Source of the DNA: Phenylobacterium sp. RIFCSPHIGHO2_01_FULL_69_31
Lineage (GTDB): Bacteria; Pseudomonadota; Alphaproteobacteria; Caulobacterales; Caulobacteraceae
Length of the DNA: 64,000 bases
Direction: 5' to 3'
Assembly: GCF_001824475.1 (NCBI RefSeq)
Contig: NZ_MHXN01000032.1
Coordinates: 62,001 to 126,000 of the forward strand
The notes below the pieces were generated by a model. That model was not told the origin of the DNA, did no database searches, and worked only from the letters and a program-made list of their open reading frames with translations. Positions within the stretch are counted from its first letter, which is position 1, and every line of letters begins with the position of its first letter. Positions 51,346 through 60,064 of this stretch are shown here, piece after piece. Both the position numbers and the translations under genes were made by a program.

Positions 51346-51747
51346 ATGTTCGAACGGCCCCTCTCCCTGCCGGCCCCGTCAGCCCTCCCCCGCGCCTTCT
51401 ACGCGCCGGTCGGCGCGGCCATGGGCGCGGTCATGCTCGCGCTATCGCTCAGCCCGCTGACCGAGCCGTTTCTGGCGCGGTTGCTGCTGTTCTACGTCGG
51501 CACGGCCGCCGCTTACGCGCTGATGCCCTACATCCGTCGCGGCGACATCCCGCTGGTGGCGGCGTGGGTGGTGCTGCTGGCCGAACTGGCGCCCTGCGTG
51601 GCGGGCGAGATGATCTCCCCCATCAAGGTCACCGCCGACGTTCTGGGCGTGGCGATGGCTGCTGGCCCGATCTATGTGGCGCGGCTGCGACAGGTCCAGC
51701 AGGGCGACGTGCGGCCCGGCGGGCGCCGGGCCACCGAGGCCGGCTAG
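51346..51747 (+). CDS. Small hypothetical membrane protein
   Basis: This 133-residue protein has three or four hydrophobic segments (about residues 20-40, 44-60, 68-85 and 93-110) and a charged C-terminal tail. No conserved motif is visible. It is divergently placed from the thioesterase gene and convergent on the SDR gene, three bases apart. I do not recognise the family. Confidence 0.68.
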   Translation: MFERPLSLPAPSALPRAFYAPVGAAMGAVMLALSLSPLTEPFLARLLLFYVGTAAAYALMPYIRRGDIPLVAAWVVLLAELAPCVAGEMISPIKVTADVLGVAMAAGPIYVARLRQVQQGDVRPGGRRATEAG

Positions 51748-51750
51748 AGC

Positions 51751-52521
51751 CTAGAAGTTCGCGCGGCTCGAGATCGCGCCGTCGACCACCATGTTGATGC
51801 CGGTGGTGAACGCCGAGCGCGGGCTGGCCAGGAACACCGCGGCCGCCGCGATCTCCTCGGGCGTCGCCATGCGGCCGGTGGGATTGCGCTTGATCATCTG
51901 TTCGAAGAAGTCGGGCATGCCGGCCTTCACCTGGCCCCAGACGCCGCCCTCGAAGAACACCGTGCCCGGCGAGACCACGTTGCAGCGCACCTTCTTCGGG
52001 GCCTCTTCCCGCGCCACGCCCTTGGCGAAGTGGATGAGCGCCGCCTTCATGGCCCCGTAGGCGTCAGGCCGGCTGGCCTCGGCCGCCGAGATCGACGAGG
52101 TGATCAGGAAGCAGGCGTCGCCAGTCGCTGCCGCGGCCTTCTCCAGGTGCGGACGAGCCGCCTCGAAGGTTCGGACGGCGCCCAGGATGTCGACGTCGAA
52201 CATCGCCTTCCAGGTGTCCTCGCCGTTGCCATTGACCAGGGCGCTGGCGTTGGAGACCAGCACGTCGATCCCGCCCAGCGCCTCGGCGGCCGCGCCGATG
52301 AAGGCTTTCAGGGCCGGACCGTCGACGATGTCCACCACCTGGCCGAACGCCTTCACGCCCTTGGCCTCCAGCGCCCCAACCGTCTCGGCGACCTGATCGG
52401 CCTTGCGGGCGCAGATGGCCACGTTGGCGCCCTCGTCGGCGAAGCACTCGGCGATCGCCCGCCCGATGCCGCGCGTCGCGCCGGTGACCACGACGTTCTT
52501 GCCCTTGAGCTGCAGGTCCAT
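51751..52521 (-). CDS. Short-chain dehydrogenase/reductase
   Basis: This 256-residue NAD(P)-dependent classical SDR has the nucleotide motif TGATRGIGRAIAE, a structural NASAL in place of NNAG, the catalytic Ser in LITSSISAAEA and YGAMK (Tyr/Lys), and the C-terminal FTTGINMVVDGA. Substrate is not predictable. It starts 44 bp after the malonyl-CoA-synthetase-like gene on the same strand, so the two may form an operon, possibly in fatty-acyl or malonate-derived metabolism. Confidence 0.93.
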   Translation of the reverse strand: MDLQLKGKNVVVTGATRGIGRAIAECFADEGANVAICARKADQVAETVGALEAKGVKAFGQVVDIVDGPALKAFIGAAAEALGGIDVLVSNASALVNGNGEDTWKAMFDVDILGAVRTFEAARPHLEKAAAATGDACFLITSSISAAEASRPDAYGAMKAALIHFAKGVAREEAPKKVRCNVVSPGTVFFEGGVWGQVKAGMPDFFEQMIKRNPTGRMATPEEIAAAAVFLASPRSAFTTGINMVVDGAISSRANF

Positions 52522-52565
52522 ACCGTTCCCTTCCCTTGGTTGCGGCCGGGAACCTGCCCGAACTC

Positions 52566-53981
52566 TCAGTCCTCGAACAGGCGTTCGTAGCGCTCGCGCA
52601 GCAGGTTCTTCTGGACCTTGCCCATGGCGTTCCGCGGCAGATCGTCCACGAACACCACCCGCTTGGGCGCCTTGTAGGCGGCAAGCTGCCGCCGGGCCTC
52701 GGCGATGATCGCCGCCTCGTCGCCCTGCCCCATCACCACCGCCACAACGCCCTCGCCGAAATCCCGGTGCGGCACGCCGATGATGGCGCTCTCGACGACG
52801 CCGGGCAATTCATCCAGCACCAGTTCCACTTCCTTGGGATAGACGTTGTAGCCGCCCGAGATGATCAGGTCCTTGGCGCGGCCCGAGATCCAGACCCGGC
52901 CATCGGGGTCCTGGCGGCCCACGTCGCCGGTGATGAAGAAGCCGTCGGCGGTGAACTCCTCGGCCGTCTTCTCCGGCATCCGCCAGTAGCCGGAGAAGAC
53001 GCTGGGCCCACGGATCTGGATGACGCCGGTCTCCTCGCCGCCGCCGATGCGAAGCTCGACGCCGGGCAGCGGATAGCCCACCGAGCCTGCGATCCGCTCG
53101 CCGCGCAGCGGGTTGGTGGTGATGATCACCGCCTCGCTCATCCCGTAGCGCTCCAGGATGCGCTGGCCGATTCGCGCCTCGAACTCGGCGAACGTCGAGG
53201 GCAGAAGGGGCGCAGAGCCCGAAATGAACAGCCGCACGCCGTCGGCCTTCTCTCGCGTGAAGCCGGGGTTGGTGAGGAGCCGGGTGTAGAACGTGGGCAC
53301 GCCCATCATGACCGTCGCACGGTCGAGACCGGCCAGCACCTCCGCATCGGCGAACTTCGGCAGCCAGACCATGGGGCAGCCGCTGAGCAGCGCGCAATGC
53401 AGCGCCACGAACAGCCCGTGGACGTGGAAGATCGGCAGGGCGTGCAGAAGGACGTCGTCGGAGGTGAAGCCCCAGGCGGAATGCAGCGCCAGAGCGTTCT
53501 CCGCCAGGTTCCCGTGGCTCAGGATCGCCCCCTTGGAGCGCCCCGTGGTGCCCGAGGTGTAGATCAGCGAGGCCAGGTCACCGCCGGCGCGGGGCACGCT
53601 CGTTTCGAGAGGCGCGAACGCCGCGGCCTCGGCGATCCAGGCCGGCGGGTCGGTGACGAACACCTTCGGCTCGGCGTCCTGCAGGAAATAGTCGACCTCG
53701 CTCGGCGTGTAGGCGCTGTTGAGCGGCAGGAACACGGCCCCCGCCTTGAGCACGCCCAGGTAGATCATGATGGCTTCGGCGCTCTTATCGGCCTGCAGCG
53801 CCACGCGGTCGCCGGCCTGGACGCCCTCAGCGACCAGCCGCCCCGCCACCTGCGCGGCGCCCGCTTCCAGCGCCCCGTAGCTGATCTCCCCACCGTCGCT
53901 CAGCAGGAAACAGGGTCTCGAACGGTCAGCGGGGAAGCGGCTGGCCAGTAGGTCGTAGAGATTGGCGGAGGCTTGCGGCAT
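52566..53981 (-). CDS. AMP-forming acyl-CoA ligase, malonyl-CoA synthetase-like
   Basis: This 471-residue adenylate-forming enzyme has the P-loop LIYTSGTTGRSKGAILSH, the A5 motif ERYGMSE, A7 FITGDVGRQDPDGRVWISGRAKD, and the A10 Lys in RNAMGKVQKN. N-terminal NLYDLLASRFP and LHALPIFHVHGLFVALHCAL blocks match MatB malonate--CoA ligases, and the length is typical of that short branch. It would activate malonate (or methylmalonate) to the CoA ester. A divergent amidase 47 bp away strengthens a malonate connection. MatA (malonyl-CoA decarboxylase) and MatC are not in the window. Confidence 0.88.
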   Translation of the reverse strand: MPQASANLYDLLASRFPADRSRPCFLLSDGGEISYGALEAGAAQVAGRLVAEGVQAGDRVALQADKSAEAIMIYLGVLKAGAVFLPLNSAYTPSEVDYFLQDAEPKVFVTDPPAWIAEAAAFAPLETSVPRAGGDLASLIYTSGTTGRSKGAILSHGNLAENALALHSAWGFTSDDVLLHALPIFHVHGLFVALHCALLSGCPMVWLPKFADAEVLAGLDRATVMMGVPTFYTRLLTNPGFTREKADGVRLFISGSAPLLPSTFAEFEARIGQRILERYGMSEAVIITTNPLRGERIAGSVGYPLPGVELRIGGGEETGVIQIRGPSVFSGYWRMPEKTAEEFTADGFFITGDVGRQDPDGRVWISGRAKDLIISGGYNVYPKEVELVLDELPGVVESAIIGVPHRDFGEGVVAVVMGQGDEAAIIAEARRQLAAYKAPKRVVFVDDLPRNAMGKVQKNLLRERYERLFED

Positions 53982-54028
53982 GGCGGCCCTCCTAGCGCGC
54001 CGGAACGGCGCTTGCGATAGTCCTACTC

Positions 54029-55309
54029 ATGACTCCCGACGAGGCGCTCGCCCGCATCCGCCGCTACGACGGCCGCCTGAAGGCCTTCGTGCAGGTGTTC
54101 GACCCGCCGCTGACGGGCGATGCAGCCACCGGCCCTGTCATCGCGATAAAGGACCTGTTCGACGTGGCCGACGTGCCCACCGGCGGGGGTGCGCGCGTAC
54201 CGCTGGATCCCAGCCCGGCGCACCACGCCGCGGTCGTCGAGCGGCTGCTGCAGGCCGGCTATGTGGCGGTAGGCAAGGCCCATACGGTGGAACTGGCCTA
54301 CGGCGGCTGGGGCACCAACCGGGCGGTCGGCGCGCCGTGGAATCCCTGGGACTCCGAGGTGCATCGCGCGCCCGGCGGCTCCTCGTCCGGGTCGGCCGTG
54401 GCGGTCGCGGCAGGTCTCTGCGACGCGGCCCTGGGCAGCGACACCGGCGGCTCGGTGCGCATCCCGGCGGCGACCTGCGGCGTGGTGGGCCTGAAGCCCG
54501 GGCGCGGGCTGGTCAGCCTGAAAGGCGTCCATCCGCTCAGCCCGGCCCTCGATACGGTGGGGGTGCTGGCGCGCGACGTGGCGACGGCGGCGAGGGCCTT
54601 GGCGGTCATCTCCGGCCCCGACGGGGAGGCGGCCGTGCGCGGCCCGTTCGACGCCGAGACGGCGCTCAGCACCGACGTCCGCGGACGTCGCCTCGCCGCC
54701 ATCCCACTGGACGCGCTGGGCGAGGTCCATCCGGAAATCGGACGACTTTATCTGGACGCGCTCGACCGCCTGCGCAGCGCCGGCCTTGCCGTGGAGATCG
54801 TCAGCCCGCCACAGACCCTGGATCACTCGTTCACGCCCAACGGCATGCTGATGGCCGGCGAAGGCTGGCGCATCTGGAAGGACCGGATCGAGGCCTACGG
54901 CGAGATCATGGATCCCTGGATCGTCCGCCGGTTCGAAGCCGGCCGTGAGATCTCGGACGAGCGCCTCGCCGAGGCGCATCTGCGCCGTGAGGCCGACCAG
55001 CAAGAGTTTCACGCCTGGCTGGCGGGCTACGACGCCCTGGCCTGCCCCACCTGCCCGATCCCGGCGCCGCCTATCGACGCCGTGGACGAGACGGTCTCGC
55101 CGCTCAGCCGCCTCACGCGGGCGGCCAACTACCTGGACCTGCCGGGCATCAGCGTGCCCTGCGGTTTGACCGACGCCGGCCTGCCGGTGGGGATGCAGAT
55201 CCTGGGTCGCCCGCGCGATGAGGCCTCCGTGGTGGCGATGGGCGCGGCCTTCGAGAAGGTTTCAGGCTGGAATGGCCGCACGCCCGACTTGGCGGGTTTC
55301 ACCAGTTAG
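54029..55309 (+). CDS. Amidase (amidase-signature family)
   Basis: This 426-residue Ser-Ser-Lys hydrolase has Lys41 in AIKDLFDV, Ser118 in PGGSSSGSA and the nucleophile Ser142 in GSDTGGSVRIPAA. The similar spacing and small size recall malonamidase E2 and related amidases, which are about 410-430 residues. It is divergent from the malonyl-CoA-synthetase-like gene, so it may cleave malonamate to malonate. Alternative substrates such as other short amides or a Glu-tRNA amidotransferase-like role are possible; the gatB/C genes are absent. Its stop overlaps the PAP2 gene stop. Confidence 0.93.
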   Translation: MTPDEALARIRRYDGRLKAFVQVFDPPLTGDAATGPVIAIKDLFDVADVPTGGGARVPLDPSPAHHAAVVERLLQAGYVAVGKAHTVELAYGGWGTNRAVGAPWNPWDSEVHRAPGGSSSGSAVAVAAGLCDAALGSDTGGSVRIPAATCGVVGLKPGRGLVSLKGVHPLSPALDTVGVLARDVATAARALAVISGPDGEAAVRGPFDAETALSTDVRGRRLAAIPLDALGEVHPEIGRLYLDALDRLRSAGLAVEIVSPPQTLDHSFTPNGMLMAGEGWRIWKDRIEAYGEIMDPWIVRRFEAGREISDERLAEAHLRREADQQEFHAWLAGYDALACPTCPIPAPPIDAVDETVSPLSRLTRAANYLDLPGISVPCGLTDAGLPVGMQILGRPRDEASVVAMGAAFEKVSGWNGRTPDLAGFTS

Positions 55310-56010
55310 CTGCCCCGCGTTGGGGCGTGCAGCGCTCGGAGCACGATCCAGCCGACCAGGGCCCAGAGCGCGCCCAGGCACCAGCCGCCCAGCACGTCGC
55401 TGGGCCAGTGGACGCCGAGATAGACCCGGCTGAAGCCGACGCCCACGACCACCAACGCGGCCAGCACATAGGCCAGCGCCTTGCTGCGCCGACGCGGCTC
55501 CAGGCTCGCGACCAGCATGGCCAGGGTCAGGAAGGCGGCCGTCGACATGGTCGAGTGACCGCTCGGGAAACTCGCCGAATAGACATAGGCCTCATGCGGG
55601 ACGAGGTCGGGCCGCGGCCGTCCATACAGCATCTTGCTCAGGTCGCTCGACGCCCAGGCCGCCAGCACCGCGCCCGCCATGACGAGCGCGTGGATGCGCT
55701 TCTTATGGAAAAGGAAGGCCAGGACCGAAACGACCGTGATCACCACCACCAGCGCGGTGCCGCCCAGCGCGGTGATGTCGCGGACCGCCTCCTCGACGTT
55801 CCGCGAGCCGATGGGGTCGCTGGGGTCCGCCGGATTGCGCAGCATGAGGATCAGCCGCCGGTCGACGGCATCGATCTCGCCCTCCGACATCTCCTCGGCG
55901 AGATTCAGGAATGTCCAGAGCGCGCCTGTGGCCAGCACGAGTCCGATCAGGACGCGCGCCTCGAAACGCTTCACGAAACGCCACAGCTGCGCCGGCGTCA
56001 GCCTCACCAT
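55306..56010 (-). CDS. PAP2 family phosphatase, membrane-bound
   Basis: This 234-residue protein has about six membrane helices and the three acid-phosphatase motifs: KMLYGRPRP (K-x6-RP), ASFPSGHSTMS (PSGH) and SRVYLGVHWPSDVLGG (SR-x5-H-x3-D). PAP2 enzymes dephosphorylate lipid phosphates such as undecaprenyl-pyrophosphate or phosphatidic acid at the outer leaflet. It sits downstream of a small minus-strand gene and converges on the amidase gene. Confidence 0.93.
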   Translation of the reverse strand: MVRLTPAQLWRFVKRFEARVLIGLVLATGALWTFLNLAEEMSEGEIDAVDRRLILMLRNPADPSDPIGSRNVEEAVRDITALGGTALVVVITVVSVLAFLFHKKRIHALVMAGAVLAAWASSDLSKMLYGRPRPDLVPHEAYVYSASFPSGHSTMSTAAFLTLAMLVASLEPRRRSKALAYVLAALVVVGVGFSRVYLGVHWPSDVLGGWCLGALWALVGWIVLRALHAPTRGS

Positions 56011-56048
56011 GTCGTCAGGCTAGTGATCCCGTCCTGTCCGGGCAACGG

Positions 56049-56228
56049 TCACGCCGTCAGGAAGTCGCTGCCGGCCGACCGGAGGGTGTTGTCGACGGCG
56101 GCCTGCGCGGCCGCCTGCGTATCGTGCGCCCCGTCGGCCACCGTCACGCCATCCTCGTCATATACGGACCAGCGCCAGACATCGGCGTCATGGCTGAGGG
56201 AATAGGCGAGGAGTTTTTCGTCACGCAT
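56049..56228 (-). CDS. Small acidic hypothetical protein (59 residues)
   Basis: The ATG has an excellent GGAGGACGGGC site directly upstream, which decides this start over the longer frame. The product reads MRDEKLLAYSLSHDADVWRWSVYDEDG, then an Ala-rich helix and GSDFLTA. The pattern of aromatic residues in a short beta-sheet followed by a helix suggests a compact cytoplasmic domain. It is between lldD-like and PAP2 genes on the same strand. I do not know its role. Confidence 0.68.
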   Translation of the reverse strand: MRDEKLLAYSLSHDADVWRWSVYDEDGVTVADGAHDTQAAAQAAVDNTLRSAGSDFLTA

Positions 56229-56339
56229 GCCCGTCCTCCGAAACCCAAGCGGGTCCAGAACTCGCAAGGTAGGCAAAGGGTTTCGCACTGCACAATAGAA
56301 TTCGCCTGATGGCGAACAACGCTCGCGCCAGGCGCGATC

Positions 56340-57482
56340 CTACCCCTCGTCGAGCAGGCTCCTGCCCGCGTTTCGGACATCGGTGCAGCCGGTGAGGATC
56401 ATGGCGACCGCCAACTCGGCCCTGAGGACGTCCAGCATCTTCTCGACCGCCGGCTGTCCGCCCGCACCCAACGCCCACGCCCATGGGCGACCGACGAAAC
56501 AGGCCTTCGCACCCAGCGCCAGGGCCTTCAGCACATCCAGGCCGGAGCGGACGCCGCCGTCCATGTAGACCTCCACGTCGCCCCCCACCGCCTGGGCGAT
56601 GCGCGGCAGGGCGGAGATCGAGGATTTCACGCCGTCGAGCTGGCGGCCGCCGTGGTTGGAAACCACCAGGCCCTGAGCGCCGGCGCGCACCGCGTCGCGC
56701 GCGTCCTCGGGATCCAGGACGCCCTTGACCACGATCGGGCCGTCCCAAGTCTCTCGCACCCAGTCCATGTCCTTCCACGTGACCGACCGGTCGAAGTTCT
56801 TGGCGATCCAGGCCAGGAAGTCCGTCACCCGCCGCCCCTCGGTCACAGCGCCTTGGACCGAGCCCAGGGTATGGGGGCGCCCATGGACGAACACATCCCA
56901 GGTCCAGCCAGGGTGGGTGATCCCGTCCCAGGCCTGGGTCAGCGCCGCTCGCAAGGGTCCAGCGCCCGAGAAGCCGGAGCGGATGTCCCGATAGCGCGAG
57001 CCCGGGGTCGGCAGGTCCACCGTGAACACCAGCACCGGCGAGCCCACGGCCTTGGCCCGCTGCAGCAGCTCGCGCATGTAGCCGCGGTCCTTCAGCATGT
57101 AGAGCTGGAACCAGGGCGGCGCGCCGGTGGCCGCGACCTCCTCGACGGAACAGACGCCTACGGTCGAGAGGCAGAAGGGCACGCCCGCCGCCGCCGCCGC
57201 CCGCGCGGCCTGGGTCTCGCCGCGCCGGGCGTACATGCCGGCCATGCCGACCGGCGCCAGCCCCACGGGCATCTTCAAGGTCTGGCCCAGGGTCTGGACC
57301 GTCATGTCGAGCTTGGTGGTGTCGCGCATCACCAACTGGCGCAGGGCGATCGCTTCCAGGTCGGCCACGTTGCGCCGCAGCGTCTCCTCGGCGTAGGAGC
57401 CGCCGTCGATGTATTCGAAGAAGATGTGCGGCAGCCTGCGCCGCGCCAGCTCGCGATAGTCCGAGACCGAAGCCGCCTTCAT
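56340..57482 (-). CDS. lldD: FMN-dependent L-lactate dehydrogenase
   Basis: This 380-residue alpha-hydroxy-acid oxidase oxidises L-lactate to pyruvate and passes electrons to the quinone pool. It has the catalytic His in VSNHGGRQLDG, the FMN phosphate site VYMDGGVRSGLDVLKALALGA-type region, and N-terminal FFEYIDGGSYAEETLRRN. The length is typical of LldD. It lacks obvious membrane helices but such enzymes bind the membrane peripherally. It is downstream of a hotdog-like gene; other short hydroxy acids such as glycolate or mandelate cannot be excluded. Confidence 0.9.
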   Translation of the reverse strand: MKAASVSDYRELARRRLPHIFFEYIDGGSYAEETLRRNVADLEAIALRQLVMRDTTKLDMTVQTLGQTLKMPVGLAPVGMAGMYARRGETQAARAAAAAGVPFCLSTVGVCSVEEVAATGAPPWFQLYMLKDRGYMRELLQRAKAVGSPVLVFTVDLPTPGSRYRDIRSGFSGAGPLRAALTQAWDGITHPGWTWDVFVHGRPHTLGSVQGAVTEGRRVTDFLAWIAKNFDRSVTWKDMDWVRETWDGPIVVKGVLDPEDARDAVRAGAQGLVVSNHGGRQLDGVKSSISALPRIAQAVGGDVEVYMDGGVRSGLDVLKALALGAKACFVGRPWAWALGAGGQPAVEKMLDVLRAELAVAMILTGCTDVRNAGRSLLDEG

Positions 57483-57535
57483 GTGGGCCCTCCCCGCCGG
57501 GCGGTTGTGGAACCCCCCGGCGCGCGGCGCAAGGC

Positions 57536-58312
57536 TCAGGCGCCTGCCGCCTCCGCGGCCGGGGCGGCCGTCGCGGGCCGGGGACCCAGCACGATCCACA
57601 CCTGGTGCGAGCGGGCCACTAGCCGCCCCTGGGCGTCGAACAAGGCGGTGCCGGCGATCTCTTTGCGGCCGTCCTTCAGGATCGGCCAGGCGAGGACGAT
57701 GTACTCCTCCCCCGCCCTGATGGGCGCGACCACCTCGCCGGTCATGGTGCCCAAGAGGGCCCCGTGGCGGCCTTCCCTCTCGACCCAGGCGAAGTAGCCC
57801 GGACAGTCGAGCGCGGCCCAGACCACCTCTGCTCCCACGGTCCCGTCGGCGGCGGCGAAGTTGCGATGCGGCGTCCAGGTGCAGGCCACGAGGCCGGTCT
57901 CCGCACCCTCCAGCTGGCCGGGCAGCACGCGCAGGCCATCACCCTCCTCCCGCCCCGTGCCGCAGGTGAAACAGATCGGATGCACGCGGTTCGTCAGACC
58001 GATATGGCGCTCGGCCGCCGCGCGGGCCGCCTCCAGGCTCGGCGCCGGCGGTGGCTCGGGCAGCGCCTGGGTCGCCGGCCCCCCTTGGCCGATGACCGCA
58101 TCGGCCTCGCCCAGCAGGACGTTGGCGCCGCCCCGCGTTTCCAGATTCAATTCGGAGTCGAGGGGGATCGGCGCGCGGAGGACCGCTGTCACCGGACCGT
58201 CCAGTCCCTTGGAAAGCACCCCGCACACATAGCCGCCATTGCCGGAGTTCGGCGGGCCGCAGAATTGGCGGCCGATCGTGATCTTGCTCAAAGTCGAAGC
58301 CCACACGCTCAA
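57536..58312 (-). CDS. Hypothetical hotdog/thioesterase-like protein
   Basis: This 258-residue protein has an N-terminal segment SKITIGRQFCGPPNSGNGGYVCG and a central HPICFTCGTGREEGDGLRV stretch with three Cys-like positions, then TWTPHRNFAAADGTVGAEVVWAALDCPGYFAW, a pattern reminiscent of acyl-CoA thioesterase hotdog halves. Start is uncertain: TTG at 58312 or GTG at 58306. There is no signal peptide. It precedes lldD on the same strand; the link is unclear. Cysteines might bind metal, but this is only suggested. Confidence 0.66.
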   Translation of the reverse strand: MSVWASTLSKITIGRQFCGPPNSGNGGYVCGVLSKGLDGPVTAVLRAPIPLDSELNLETRGGANVLLGEADAVIGQGGPATQALPEPPPAPSLEAARAAAERHIGLTNRVHPICFTCGTGREEGDGLRVLPGQLEGAETGLVACTWTPHRNFAAADGTVGAEVVWAALDCPGYFAWVEREGRHGALLGTMTGEVVAPIRAGEEYIVLAWPILKDGRKEIAGTALFDAQGRLVARSHQVWIVLGPRPATAAPAAEAAGA

Positions 58313-58463
58313 TGGATCAAATCAATGGGCCGGATTTCTCACGCTGACGCGGCGCGAGGGAAGCCAAAAACCTCATCCCGGCGTTGGACGGGACCAAGGG
58401 TCGCGCTAAAGGGCATGTGACAACCGCCCCGGCGGAATCGGACACCTTCGACGGAGACTATCG

Positions 58464-58796
58464 GTGAGCGACCGGATCGAACGACCCTGGGCCCTGATGC
58501 GCCATCACGCGGGCTGGGCCGACGTGTTCCACATCGACAGCGAAACCGCCGACTCGATCACCGGCTTCTATCCCGATCGCGAGACGGTGGGGCCGCCGGT
58601 GAACTATTCCACCCGCGCAGTCCTGGCCCGCTTCGGCTCGCTGGAAGCGGCCCGCGAGGCGCGTGAAGGCGCGGTCCTGGAATGGCGCAAGCATGACGCC
58701 GCGGTCCGCGAGGCCGAAACCAAGCTGCGTGAAGCCGAGAAGCTGCGCGAGGACGCCTGGCTCAACTGCCTGCGCGACGCCGCTGGCCGCAGCTGA
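58464..58796 (+). CDS. Hypothetical protein with C-terminal coiled coil
   Basis: This 110-residue protein starts at GTG just after a GGAG. Residues about 5-50 are a small globular part (aromatic-rich WALMRHHAGWADVFHIDS), and about 60-100 form a highly charged helix with heptad-like Ala/Leu spacing (AVREAETKLREAEKLRED). No family is recognised. It stands alone between the hotdog-like and cytochrome b genes. Confidence 0.65.
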   Translation: MSDRIERPWALMRHHAGWADVFHIDSETADSITGFYPDRETVGPPVNYSTRAVLARFGSLEAAREAREGAVLEWRKHDAAVREAETKLREAEKLREDAWLNCLRDAAGRS

Positions 58797-58837
58797 TCTC
58801 TGGAAGATGGCCGGGCCCGCCCGGCCATCCGCCCAAG

Positions 58838-59509
58838 CTAGAACCTAAAGCCCTTCGAAAGCGCCCAGGCGATGGCGGTCGCCAGGACGACGCCTGCGGC
58901 CAGTCGCCATGCGGGGGCGCGAGTCAGGCCTGGATCGCTGGGGAGCGTCCGTTTGCCGGTGACCATGGCCCCGATCAGGTTCGTCCGCTTCCAGATCCAG
59001 TAGAACAGCACCGCGGCGACGTGCAGGACAACCAGCGCCTGGAGCGCCCGGAAGCTGAGCTCGTGCCACTCCGCGATCTGCCGGCCGAGATCGAAGCTGA
59101 CCCGATCCGAGAGCGGCCCACCCTCGAACGCGTCGACGTCCACCGCGAAGAGCCCCGTGCCGACCTGCACAAGCAGCACGGCGAGGATAGCCAGGACGCT
59201 GAGCGCGCCGAGCGGATTGTGGCCCGGCGTCGTCGCCACGTCCCGCCGTCCCACCGTAGCAGCGTACGCCGCCACGGCCCTCGGCCCCTTCACGAAGCTG
59301 GAGAACCTGGCGGCCCCGCCCCCGGCAACGCCCCAGTAGAGGCGGAACACCACGAGCCCGATGATCGCGTAGCCGCTCCACCGATGCCAGTTCATGTGGT
59401 CCTCGGAGGCCCACCAGGAAAACGCGATCAGCACGACCAGCAGCCAGTGGACGATCCGCACCGGACCGTCCCACAGCGTGGCCCGGACCCCGCCCGAAGG
59501 CTCGGCCAC
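58838..59509 (-). CDS. Cytochrome b561 family protein
   Basis: This 223-residue inner-membrane di-haem cytochrome has four helices carrying paired His: IVHWLLV, NWHRWSGYA, AEWHELS and VVLHVAAV. It transfers electrons between quinol pools and periplasmic partners. It starts at GTG two bases after the cytochrome c-prime stop, so the genes are coupled. The paired cytochrome c-prime suggests a small electron- or NO-handling module; no terminal oxidase is nearby. Confidence 0.92.
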   Translation of the reverse strand: MAEPSGGVRATLWDGPVRIVHWLLVVLIAFSWWASEDHMNWHRWSGYAIIGLVVFRLYWGVAGGGAARFSSFVKGPRAVAAYAATVGRRDVATTPGHNPLGALSVLAILAVLLVQVGTGLFAVDVDAFEGGPLSDRVSFDLGRQIAEWHELSFRALQALVVLHVAAVLFYWIWKRTNLIGAMVTGKRTLPSDPGLTRAPAWRLAAGVVLATAIAWALSKGFRF

Positions 59510-59511
59510 CG

Positions 59512-60018
59512 CTAGTCCTTCTTCTCTTGGCGGTACTTGTCGTGGCAGGCCTTGCAGGCGCCGCCCGTGGCGCGGACCTGCGCCTTCACGCCGTCGATGT
59601 CGCCCGCCGCCGCCAGCTGGTTCAGCTTGTTGGTCTGGGTCTGCAGGTTGGAGGACGCTGCGGTGAAACCGGCGGCGTCGCGCCAGATCTCGGGCCGGGC
59701 CTCGCTCATCGGACGAGCTTCCACGCCGCTGCCTCGCGGGAACCAGGTGGGGAGCTGGTTGGCCAGGCCGGACAGCGCCTTGGCGTTCGTCGCCACCACC
59801 GTCTTGTTGGGCGCACCTTTCCGGAGCTCGTCGTTCAGGGCCTTGAAGCTCGCACCCATCTTCCGGAAGTTCTCATGCCGGGCGTAGGCAGCCTTGGTGG
59901 CCGGACTGGCGTTGGCCGGCAGCTTGTCGTCGTGGGCCACGGCCCCGCCGGCCGCCACCGCCGCGCCGATGCCGACCGCGAGGGCCAGCGCCCACCCCTT
60001 GCTCATCGCCCACGCCAT
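59512..60018 (-). CDS. Cytochrome c-prime
   Basis: This 168-residue periplasmic four-helix-bundle cytochrome has a signal peptide ending near VAHD, and the haem motif CKACHDKYR close to the C-terminus, typical of class II cytochromes. ATG at 60018 has a GGA about eight bases upstream; ATG codons at 60027 and 60006 are alternatives. Members bind NO or CO at the open haem face, so protection against nitrosative stress is plausible. It is directly followed by cytochrome b561. Confidence 0.9.
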   Translation of the reverse strand: MAWAMSKGWALALAVGIGAAVAAGGAVAHDDKLPANASPATKAAYARHENFRKMGASFKALNDELRKGAPNKTVVATNAKALSGLANQLPTWFPRGSGVEARPMSEARPEIWRDAAGFTAASSNLQTQTNKLNQLAAAGDIDGVKAQVRATGGACKACHDKYRQEKKD

Positions 60019-60064
60019 GCCGCTCATCCTTTTTGGCCTATTGATGCGGTCGAGATTGAGGGTC

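Noticed and set aside
54029..55309. GatA subunit of Glu-tRNA amidotransferase
   Set aside because: The protein is shorter than GatA and no gatB or gatC lies nearby; a stand-alone amidase fits better.
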